Below are positions 1 to 5,362 of a DNA stretch of 5,651 nucleotides, piece by piece. How positions within the stretch are numbered: the stretch's first letter is position 1; every line of letters starts with the position of its first letter. The stretch spans positions 1 to 5,651 of the forward strand of contig JAHFRS010000081.1 of assembly GCA_023266155.1 (NCBI GenBank), read 5' to 3'. Below the pieces are notes generated by a model. The model saw nothing but the letters and a program-made list of their open reading frames with translations. It searched no databases and had not been told where the DNA came from. The position numbers and the translations under genes were made by a program. The stretch comes from an archaeon (GTDB lineage Archaea; Nanobdellota; Nanobdellia; Woesearchaeales; GW2011-AR9).

Positions 1-952
1 TCTTTCGCAGTAAATTGATGGTCTGCCAATGGTCTTCCTCCGTTTCGGAAGGAAAGCCGATGGTGATATCCGTCATTAATGTGACTTCCGGAACAGTCAT
101 TCGTAGTTCCTGTACGAGGTGTAGAAATTGTTCTGCGGTAAATCCCCGGCGTAATGCTTTCAGAATATAATTGCTGCCAGAATACATCGGCAGATGAATA
201 AATTTAAACATTTTCTCATGATTCAACAGGGGAAATAATTCCTGATAGAACTTGGCCAGATGGACTGGATCAAGAACATCAAGACAAATTTTAAACTGGC
301 CGGGAATCAACAATAATTCCGCAACAAGGCAAGCCAGCGTTGTCCCCTGATCAAAACCATAACTGCTGATATCGGAAGAAGCCAGCCAAATCTGCCGGAC
401 ACCTTCATTGACTGCTGTTTGAGCGACGTCAATAATCTCTGAAAGGGGATACGAGGACATTAGAGATGATACCTGTTCTCGTGCCAGCTTGGGTTTAGAA
501 AAAGTAGAAGCATGGAAACAACCGCGGCTCAGGGGAAGAATTTCCACAAAAGGATTCTGGCGAATTTTTGGAAGATTTAACGGTGGCATTTCACCAATAT
601 CTAACAGCTGGATTTTGTTATTGTGCAACGTTTCTTCCACCACTTCAACGATATGGTGAATCTGCCAGCGGCCTACGAGAGGATACTCTTTTAATTTCCC
701 GGGATCAGCTTGAGGAAGACAGCCGGTAATAATGATGATTTTATAGGGAAACGTTGTTCTGACTGTTTCCAAATGGGTTAAGAACAGATCTTCTGCCTTA
801 GCATCAACCACACAGACGTTAAAGATGATAATATCAGCTTCCTCTACCCTTTCTTTGGGCTCAAATTTGGCTTGTTTTAATAACCCTGCCATCTGCTCAG
901 TATCAGCGACATGATAAATGCGGCCATGGGTCTCAACATGAAAGGAAGTCAT
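1..952 (-). CDS. Degenerate CDKAL1/MtaB-type tRNA methylthiotransferase homologue (partial, C-terminus off the left edge)
   Basis: I translated 317 uninterrupted codons from the ATG at 952 to the window edge. The family uses a radical-SAM [4Fe-4S] cluster and an auxiliary cluster to add a methylthio group to t6A37 of tRNA; full proteins have roughly 420 residues, so the end of the radical-SAM domain and the TRAM domain should lie outside. Family landmarks in order: the N-terminal UPF0004 domain (NVCVV at 45-49, TGCLPQA at 76-82), the radical-SAM entry (SRGC at 142-145), SSYGFDQGT near 196-204, SGSNYILKALRR at 258-269 and TIGFPSETEED at 297-307. The key residues are altered. The CxxxCxxC motif reads C145-FHA-S149-TF-S152, and the first auxiliary cysteine (normally YGC) is Arg11 in HGR; C47 and C78 remain. 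With three of six cluster ligands gone, normal catalysis is unlikely. The open frame and conserved flanks argue against decay to a pseudogene. The start is supported by a TATA box 32 bases upstream (leaderless). Family assignment is firm; lost activity is inferred. Confidence 0.85.
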   Translation of the reverse strand, partial: MTSFHVETHGRIYHVADTEQMAGLLKQAKFEPKERVEEADIIIFNVCVVDAKAEDLFLTHLETVRTTFPYKIIIITGCLPQADPGKLKEYPLVGRWQIHHIVEVVEETLHNNKIQLLDIGEMPPLNLPKIRQNPFVEILPLSRGCFHASTFSKPKLAREQVSSLMSSYPLSEIIDVAQTAVNEGVRQIWLASSDISSYGFDQGTTLACLVAELLLIPGQFKICLDVLDPVHLAKFYQELFPLLNHEKMFKFIHLPMYSGSNYILKALRRGFTAEQFLHLVQELRMTVPEVTLMTDITIGFPSETEEDHWQTINLLRK

Positions 953-976
953 CTTGACGAATTTTAGAGGCATAAA

Positions 977-984
977 TTTATAAA
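977..984. promoter_or_regulatory. Palindromic archaeal TATA box shared by divergent genes
   Basis: TTTATAAA is its own reverse complement and sits in the 53-base gap between the divergent genes at 952 and 1006. Read on the minus strand, its first base is 32 bases before the ATG at 952, the spacing expected for a leaderless archaeal transcript. Read on the plus strand it predicts a transcription start near 1006-1009, at the TTG start of the right-hand gene. A single TBP site for both directions is an inference from position; no second good box is visible in the gap. Confidence 0.6.
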
Positions 985-1005
985 TATTGTGACTTCATCC
1001 CCCCG

Positions 1006-1698
1006 TTGATAGATGTTCTTAAAGAAATGACCAGCAATTTATTACTCTTAGAAACTCCGCAGGTGCTTCGGGGAATCGGCAGTCCCAGGCATGAATTAGA
1101 ATGGGGAGGATTATATCTTGACATCGTTTCTTTTCAAGAATACGTCACTCCACCACCTCATACATTGATTTATACCGGCAGAGAACAATCTCTGAGTCGT
1201 CTCGGACTGGAAAGGGATAAAGTCAATTTTGTCGGATTTGAATTTAATTATGGGGATTATCAGTACTGGGCTGGAAATGGTGAGGGTGGAGAAAGGTTCA
1301 TTGATGACCTGCGCTGGCTTCATGAGACACAGGGGTTAGATCTTCAAGAGCTTCTGCCTCTGGGTTATATTAGAAGTGGAAGTAGCAACAGACCGATGAC
1401 TTTCAAATTAATGGATGATAAAAATCAGACCATTCTTGAAAAAATAATGGAGGCGAAAGATGCGAGAGATAAGGCCATTACTCCTCAAAGTACAGAGAGT
1501 GATTCCCTTGAACAGGCCCTCTCTTCTTCTGAAATTCAGCTGCCAAAACATTTTTTACTCGCGAGCATTGCCCTAGCCAGTGTTCTTTCGGCAGGCATAA
1601 GCTATTGGATGGAATCATGTGGTCCATCTTCAGAACACATGAACACGATTCATCAGTTGACTGAAACTGGTGAAATTAAAATGGACTTGAAAAAGTGA
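1006..1698 (+). CDS. Hypothetical protein with a single C-terminal membrane helix
   Basis: This 230-residue protein is not one I recognise. Residues 1 to about 150 look like a soluble domain, rich in aromatic and Gly residues around 75-95 (FVGFEFNYGDYQYW). Residues 150-180 are polar, Ser/Glu-rich and probably a linker. Residues 182-202 (HFLLASIALASVLSAGISYW) form one hydrophobic helix followed by about 28 polar residues, so the protein may be anchored near its C-terminus with the main domain in the cytoplasm. No signal peptide, cofactor motif or cysteine cluster is visible. The start is uncertain: TTG at 1006 lies where the shared TATA box predicts transcription to begin, while the in-frame ATG at 1027 is the more usual codon but would leave an 18-20 base leader without a Shine-Dalgarno sequence; the protein would then have 223 residues. 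An in-frame stop at 973-975 rules out a longer form. It converges on ftsY, with 25 bases between the stops. Confidence 0.75.
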   Translation: MIDVLKEMTSNLLLLETPQVLRGIGSPRHELEWGGLYLDIVSFQEYVTPPPHTLIYTGREQSLSRLGLERDKVNFVGFEFNYGDYQYWAGNGEGGERFIDDLRWLHETQGLDLQELLPLGYIRSGSSNRPMTFKLMDDKNQTILEKIMEAKDARDKAITPQSTESDSLEQALSSSEIQLPKHFLLASIALASVLSAGISYWMESCGPSSEHMNTIHQLTETGEIKMDLKK

Positions 1699-1723
1699 AG
1701 CATAATTCTCCCGATTCCTATAA

Positions 1724-3232
1724 CTATAACCCTAATCTTTCCAAAATCACTTTCGCGTCAAACAGTTCCAGATCTTCATAGTGCTGTCCAACACCCATAA
1801 AAAAAATTGGTTTCTTAATCGTATAGGCAATCGATAATGGTGCGCCGCCTTTCTCGTCCACATCGGCTTTAGTCAGAATACTGCCATCCAAATCAACAAG
1901 GTCATTAAATCTCTTGGCTTGTTCAATACAGTCATTTCCGGTAATACTCTCGCCGACAAAGATTTTCAGATGGGGCTTGGTAATACGGATAATCTTCTCT
2001 AATTCAGCCATCAGATTGCTGTTGCTATGAAGCCGCCCAGCGGTATCGATAAGAACCACATCAATCTTATTTTTTTCAGCATATTTGATGGCATCATAAG
2101 CTACTGCTGCCGCATCTGAGCCATAATCGTGCCGAATCATGGGAACGTTCAGCTTGTCGGCATGCTCCTGCAACTGCTGAATAGCTGCTGCCCTGAAAGT
2201 GTCCCCAGCAGCCAGAACCACAGAGAGATTTTGCTGCTGCACGTAATGCGTTAATTTAGCGATCGACGTTGTTTTTCCCGAACCATTAATGCCAAAGAAA
2301 GCAATGATAAATGGTTTAGAATGCTCCTGAATAGTTTTGATGAGGTCAGTTGTTGTAAAAGATAAAATTTCCTGTAAGCTGTTTTTAAGGGTTTCCTGAA
2401 TCTTCTTTTCAACATCTCGGGGGAGCGGTTTATCCACTAACTCTGCTTTTAAATCGATTTTGATTTTTTCGGTCACTTCCACCGAAACATTATTTTCTAA
2501 TAATGCTATCTCTAAATCCCAAAACAATTCATCAAATTTATCTGCGGAAATAGTTTTTGTGGTGAATGTTTGTTTGAGCTTGCCGAAGAAACCAGGTGAA
2601 GCAGGCTGTTCCACAGGCTGGACACGCTGCTGTTCTTGGGATTCTTCTCCTGAGGGGGTACGTGGTGGAACGTAAGGCTGTTCTTTTTGTTCTTCGTTAG
2701 TACCTGCGCGAGTACGCTCCTCTTTCTGAGAGAACGTTTTTTTGAATTTACTCAAGAAACCTCTTTTCTCTTCGATTTTCTCTGCAACTTCCGGGAGAGT
2801 TTCTTTCGCCACGTCCAGAGGAACTTCTACTTTCTCTGGTTCAGAAACGGTCACTTTTTTCTCTCGTTCCTCTTCTTTCTTAGCAGGAACATCTTTCTGA
2901 GAAGGAATTTTTCCTTTAATGTCTTCTGTTCTCACTTCAACTTTTCTTCCTTTAACAAGAACTTCCTTCTTTTTTTCGCTGGCCGTCCCTGTTTTTTTTT
3001 CTTTCACCTGCTGTTGTGCAAAAGGTTCTATTTTTTTGTCTTCGGGCAGTTTCTCTTTCAAAACAGGCTCTATCTTCTTCTCAACCAGAAGAGGCTCTGC
3101 TTTCTTCTCTTCACGCACGATCTTCTGCTCTTCCAGAATTACTTCTTCCTTCTTGTCTTCCGCCGCCTCCACGGTCTTTCGGGAGAAAAGTGACAGGGCG
3201 CCTTTGAGCTTTTCTTTCAGTTTTCCGAACAT
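1724..3232 (-). CDS. ftsY: Signal recognition particle receptor FtsY
   Basis: FtsY is the SRP-receptor GTPase that docks SRP-ribosome complexes at the membrane. With the ATG at 3232 the protein has 502 residues. Residues 1-19 form a basic amphipathic start (FGKLKEKLKGALSLF). Residues 20-211 are a Lys/Glu-rich, low-complexity A domain with repeated KKIEP segments. The N domain begins near 228. The GTPase motifs are complete: GINGSGKTT at 314-322 (P-loop), DTFRAAA at 344-350, DTAGR at 396-400, TKAD at 454-457 and GVGQ at 480-483, followed by the usual C-terminal helix ending ERLGL. The frame stays open upstream to a TTG at 3301 (525 residues), but I prefer 3232: the protein then starts like other archaeal FtsY proteins, and TTTTAAAA lies exactly 32 bases before that ATG. 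It lies downstream of prefoldin alpha, as in many archaea, but has its own promoter across a 436-base gap. Confidence 0.97.
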   Translation of the reverse strand: MFGKLKEKLKGALSLFSRKTVEAAEDKKEEVILEEQKIVREEKKAEPLLVEKKIEPVLKEKLPEDKKIEPFAQQQVKEKKTGTASEKKKEVLVKGRKVEVRTEDIKGKIPSQKDVPAKKEEEREKKVTVSEPEKVEVPLDVAKETLPEVAEKIEEKRGFLSKFKKTFSQKEERTRAGTNEEQKEQPYVPPRTPSGEESQEQQRVQPVEQPASPGFFGKLKQTFTTKTISADKFDELFWDLEIALLENNVSVEVTEKIKIDLKAELVDKPLPRDVEKKIQETLKNSLQEILSFTTTDLIKTIQEHSKPFIIAFFGINGSGKTTSIAKLTHYVQQQNLSVVLAAGDTFRAAAIQQLQEHADKLNVPMIRHDYGSDAAAVAYDAIKYAEKNKIDVVLIDTAGRLHSNSNLMAELEKIIRITKPHLKIFVGESITGNDCIEQAKRFNDLVDLDGSILTKADVDEKGGAPLSIAYTIKKPIFFMGVGQHYEDLELFDAKVILERLGL

Positions 3233-3256
3233 AGTTCTGTAAGCACGAGAGGGCGC

Positions 3257-3270
3257 TTTTAAAACTTTCT
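3257..3270 (-). promoter_or_regulatory. Promoter of ftsY (BRE and TATA box)
   Basis: On the minus strand an A-rich BRE-like stretch (AGAAAG, 3270-3265) precedes TTTTAAAA (3264-3257). The first base of the box is 32 bases upstream of the ATG at 3232, so the mRNA should be leaderless. This decides between ATG 3232 and the upstream TTG at 3301, for which no box stands at the right distance. Confidence 0.6.
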
Positions 3271-3273
3271 GGC

Positions 3274-3288
3274 GGAAAAGTTTATATG
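3274..3288 (+). promoter_or_regulatory. Promoter of the small membrane-protein ORF (BRE and TATA box)
   Basis: GGAAAAG followed directly by TTTATATG is close to the archaeal BRE-TATA consensus. The box begins 32 bases before the ATG at 3313, the same spacing seen at 952 and 3232. It runs divergently from the ftsY promoter, whose box is only about 17 bases away, so the two may compete for transcription factors. The site falls inside the alternative 5' extension of ftsY, a further argument against that extension. Confidence 0.55.
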
Positions 3289-3312
3289 GTCCAAAGAGCA
3301 ATGGTTTCCATA

Positions 3313-3447
3313 ATGGTATTAAGTCTGATCAGGACTGTTGTCTTAATAATTGAAATAGTTGGATCCCTCTACGTTGATAAGAAATGGGCTTTTGCGTATT
3401 TCCTGTTGGTCCTATTTACGTTAATAATGTTTGGGACGCTGGTATGA
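3313..3447 (+). CDS. Small two-helix membrane protein (44 residues)
   Basis: I translated this by eye: ATG at 3313, TGA at 3445-3447. The product is almost wholly hydrophobic, with two likely membrane helices (about residues 2-20, with Arg7 and Glu14 inside, and 26-44) joined by a short charged turn (DKKW at 22-25), so both ends would face the same side of the membrane. An in-frame ATG at 3301 would add four residues, but the TATA box at 3281-3288 is spaced for a leaderless start at 3313. The family is not recognised; two-helix miniproteins are common and hard to assign. It lies opposite and divergent to ftsY and converges on prefoldin alpha across a gap full of inverted repeats. The promoter match and clean two-helix pattern support a real gene; the short length keeps this moderate. 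Confidence 0.5.
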   Translation: MVLSLIRTVVLIIEIVGSLYVDKKWAFAYFLLVLFTLIMFGTLV

Positions 3448-3523
3448 AGGCTCTTTGCCAGAAATAGAAGCCAGCCTATTCTTCTTGTATCGATAATTTC
3501 GTTGATTAAGTGACATCATTTAA

Positions 3524-3564
3524 AGTAATGGTGAATAATCCCTAAATATTTGTTCACCATTACT
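3524..3564. repeat. Perfect 12-bp inverted repeat (hairpin P2)
   Basis: AGTAATGGTGAA at 3524-3535 is exactly complementary to TTCACCATTACT at 3553-3564, with 17 bases between. Allowing one U-G pair in plus-strand RNA, the stem grows to 15 pairs with an 11-base loop. There is no T-run after it, so it is not a typical bacterial-type terminator. Confidence 0.85.
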
Positions 3565-3565
3565 A

Positions 3566-3612
3566 ATAGTAAATGTGTGGATTAATGTTTGAATATTTAA
3601 CACATTTACTAT
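3566..3612. repeat. Perfect 13-bp inverted repeat (hairpin P3)
   Basis: ATAGTAAATGTGT at 3566-3578 pairs exactly with ACACATTTACTAT at 3600-3612, with a 21-base spacer. Its left arm resembles the left arm of the preceding hairpin (AGTAA followed by a GTG-containing segment), so the pair may come from duplication or be repeated protein half-sites in alternating orientation. Confidence 0.85.
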
Positions 3613-3627
3613 AACAAAATTATCGGA

Positions 3628-3672
3628 ATAGACAATTGCGGTTAATATCACATAAACAACGGAATTGTCTAT
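3628..3672. repeat. Perfect 10-bp inverted repeat overlapping the prefoldin stop codon
   Basis: ATAGACAATT at 3628-3637 pairs with AATTGTCTAT at 3663-3672, 25 bases apart. The right arm contains the TAG of the prefoldin alpha gene (3671-3669, minus strand), so in that mRNA the hairpin begins at the stop codon and continues into the 3' untranslated region. It may take part in mRNA 3'-end formation or stability. It lies two bases beyond the outer stem of the nested repeats. Confidence 0.75.
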
Positions 3673-4079
3673 ATCTGTACTTGTTTCTGTAACTCCTGAT
3701 ATAATTTTGTGGCCTGCGCCGTAAATTGTTGAAGCAACGCTTCTGCTTCCAGCACTCTTTCCGCGATATCCTGCCGCTGCTGCTGCAGCAATTCAATCAC
3801 CTGTGGCACAGTTTTTTCCACCGCGACATCGCTGCCAACATTGACAATCAGTTTTTGATTATCTTTCAGCTCGCCACGGAGAAAAATACCATTGGCAAGG
3901 GGTGCCAGCAGCTCTCGAGGCACTCCTGTCTTCTGCAATTCCTGCAGGGCATCAAGGGAAAGATCTAATTCAGCCTGCTGCTGGTGTAATAATTCTACCT
4001 GCGGCGTTAACTGTTCAATCTGCTGCTGGAACAGCTGGAAGTGCTGATATTTCTGTTGCAGTTGGTCGTTGGGAGTCAT
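3669..4079 (-). CDS. pfdA: Prefoldin alpha subunit
   Basis: Prefoldin is a cytoplasmic alpha2-beta4 'jellyfish' chaperone that captures unfolded chains in its coiled-coil tentacles and passes them to the thermosome. This 136-residue protein has the expected length and order: an N-terminal coiled-coil helix (about 5-48), the beta-hairpin core with the recognisable segment LANGIFLRGELKDNQKLIVN followed by VGSDVAVEKTV (about 61-91), and a C-terminal coiled-coil helix (about 92-134). It is very Gln-rich (28 of 136 residues by my count), concentrated in both helices. It starts at an ATG at 4079; an in-frame stop at 4100-4098 with no ATG between excludes a longer form. It is 71 bases downstream of the ribose-phosphate pyrophosphokinase gene, on the same strand, and upstream of ftsY. 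Its stop codon lies inside a 10-bp inverted repeat. Confidence 0.95.
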   Translation of the reverse strand: MTPNDQLQQKYQHFQLFQQQIEQLTPQVELLHQQQAELDLSLDALQELQKTGVPRELLAPLANGIFLRGELKDNQKLIVNVGSDVAVEKTVPQVIELLQQQRQDIAERVLEAEALLQQFTAQATKLYQELQKQVQI

Positions 4080-4127
4080 GAGGTGATACCAAGGGCATTA
4101 TTCCCATGTAAAGGCATTAAGGGCAGT

Positions 4128-4142
4128 TTTTATAAGGTTTTT
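4128..4142 (-). promoter_or_regulatory. Probable promoter of prefoldin alpha
   Basis: On the minus strand an A-rich BRE-like segment (ACAAAAACC) precedes TTATAAAA (4135-4128). It predicts transcription from about 4103, giving a leader of about 24 bases without a Shine-Dalgarno sequence. A weaker box, TTTACATG at 4112-4105, stands at the leaderless distance seen for other genes here, so the site used is uncertain. Read-through from the upstream gene is also possible. Confidence 0.45.
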
Positions 4143-4150
4143 GTGAAGAA

Positions 4151-5362
4151 TCAGCCTTCTGCAACATCAACGAAACCGGAAGCATCGGTATTAATTATAA
4201 AATCTAATTTCTTAGCTTTAAGTTTTTCCTCCCGACTATCTAAGAACGCTGAGATTGATTCTCCGACTTGATTGCAATAGAAGGCTTTTGCCAGGGTATA
4301 GTCCAGCGATAATACTCTCAACCAATCTTTCTGTTCCTGGTAATAGCCAGCATATTTTTCAGGAATAGAGTCCGTGACAATCACCGGCACGTTAGCTTTT
4401 CGCAAGCGTTCTTCAGCGCTGATCCCATTTTTTTTGCTAAAGACGGGATGAGTTGCACAGATGTAAACTTCAGCACCACGAGACTGTAAATATTGGACGG
4501 GACCTATTTTCTCTTTTTCGTATTCTCCCACCAAAGAGCCGGCACTGTCAATGATGTCATCAATCATAATTATTTTTAAGTTTTCTACTTCTAATGAGGG
4601 AAATTTAGTCTCGGCTTCGCCATGGCCAACACGCCGCTTGTCAAAATCACCATACGCTACTCCCAGCAGCTTGGCTAAATATCTCGCTCGGGGAACTCCA
4701 CCAGCATCAGGTGAATAAACACGTACTTTTGGATTTTCAGCAGAAAATTCTTGTTTAAACAAGTCGCGATAATATGCGGCAAATTCAGGAACAGCACTTA
4801 ATTCATCAACCGGCCCTTCAAAATTCCCTTGGGCTTGCCGCGCATGAAGATCAAATGTCACCAAGCGTGCCAGTTTCGGCCCGCAGGCAGCCCGAATCAA
4901 TTCAAAGAGCAGTTTTGCCGAGATCGGAACACGTCCCTCATCTTTCTTATCCTGGCGCTGATAAGGTAAATAAGGCACATACAGCGTTGCTGAATTGATT
5001 CCCGCTCTCTTGAGGGTATCCCCCATGACCAATAATTCTACGAGATCGAGATTTACATCCTTGAATTTATGGAAAACATGGAGATCTTTTCCCCGCACAT
5101 TTTCTCCGACTTGGACAAAATATTCACCATCGTTCTGCTGTTTAATTTTACGGGAAATAAAATGCAAGTTATGTTCTTTAATGCCATCAATAATTTCTCG
5201 TTCATGTGGCGTGGGCTCGGTGAATTCTTTATCGATTCTTTTTTTAATCATCCCTTCCAGATGAGCCTGACTTTTTTCACCGCTTCGTCCATGGAGTAAA
5301 ACGACATTAGCAAGGGTGCTGAATTTACTGTCACGCTTGACGCGGTCATAGGCTCTGGTCAT
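4151..5362 (-). CDS. prs: Ribose-phosphate pyrophosphokinase (PRPP synthase), long form
   Basis: The enzyme makes PRPP from ribose 5-phosphate and ATP, the entry point to purine, pyrimidine, His and Trp synthesis. Family motifs are complete: GENVRGKD at 86-93, PYLPYQRQDK at 130-139, the ATP-site segment DLHARQAQGNF at 171-181 (His173), SPDAGGVPRA at 217-226, the catalytic-loop DKRR at 241-244, the PRPP-binding loop IDDIIDSAGSL at 267-277, and CATHPVFS near 302-309. The usual family end (VLSLDYTLAKAF through SAFLDS) falls at 350-376. At 403 residues it is clearly longer than the usual 280-320: about 18 extra residues at the start, a longer stretch between GRSGEK (25-30) and GENVRGKD, and a 27-residue C-terminal tail (377-403). 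A Lys-rich helix opens the tail. Start ATG 5362 fits a TATA box at leaderless spacing. Activity is likely intact. Confidence 0.95.
   Translation of the reverse strand: MTRAYDRVKRDSKFSTLANVVLLHGRSGEKSQAHLEGMIKKRIDKEFTEPTPHEREIIDGIKEHNLHFISRKIKQQNDGEYFVQVGENVRGKDLHVFHKFKDVNLDLVELLVMGDTLKRAGINSATLYVPYLPYQRQDKKDEGRVPISAKLLFELIRAACGPKLARLVTFDLHARQAQGNFEGPVDELSAVPEFAAYYRDLFKQEFSAENPKVRVYSPDAGGVPRARYLAKLLGVAYGDFDKRRVGHGEAETKFPSLEVENLKIIMIDDIIDSAGSLVGEYEKEKIGPVQYLQSRGAEVYICATHPVFSKKNGISAEERLRKANVPVIVTDSIPEKYAGYYQEQKDWLRVLSLDYTLAKAFYCNQVGESISAFLDSREEKLKAKKLDFIINTDASGFVDVAEG

Larger units (their letters stand above)
3491..3625. repeat. Nested inverted repeats with three-way-junction geometry
   Basis: An outer pair (CGATAATTT at 3491-3499, AAATTATCG at 3617-3625) encloses two perfect adjacent hairpins at 3524-3564 and 3566-3612, one base apart. 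The inner sequence would fold as a three-way junction, with 24 unpaired bases on the left, one between the hairpins and four on the right. Several bases that break the DNA palindromes are G-U pairs if the plus strand is RNA (3536/3552, 3490/3626, 3580/3598), a weak hint of plus-strand RNA. It lies in the 221-base gap between two converging ORFs. It could be an RNA, a bidirectional terminator, a protein-binding array or a small palindromic insertion; I cannot choose from sequence alone. Confidence 0.7.

Noticed and set aside
1013..1032. ATG at 1013 as start of the plus-strand hypothetical gene
   Set aside because: It is out of frame and hits a stop within six codons.
1699..1723. Terminator hairpin between the convergent hypothetical gene and ftsY
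   Set aside because: The 25-base gap has no clear stem and no T-run in either direction.
2460..3242. Several plus-strand open frames of 63-168 codons opposite ftsY
   Set aside because: They are Phe/Ser/Leu-rich mirror images of the Lys/Glu-rich A domain, overlap each other in different frames and have no promoter or family resemblance.
3233..3301. Longer ftsY starting at TTG 3301
   Set aside because: No TATA box at the right distance, it would cover both divergent promoters, and the ATG at 3232 gives the typical archaeal FtsY start.
3491..3672. CRISPR array or tRNA gene in the repeat-rich gap
   Set aside because: The repeats are inverted, not direct and evenly spaced, and there is no cloverleaf with T-loop GTTC or matching acceptor stem.
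4080..4087. GAGGTGAT on the plus strand, a perfect Shine-Dalgarno-like match
   Set aside because: The plus-strand frame after it is a shadow of prs and prefoldin sequence; the match lies just before prefoldin on the opposite strand and is probably chance.
4774..5299. Plus-strand open frames opposite prs
   Set aside because: They lie antisense to strongly conserved PRPP synthase motifs and show no protein features of their own.
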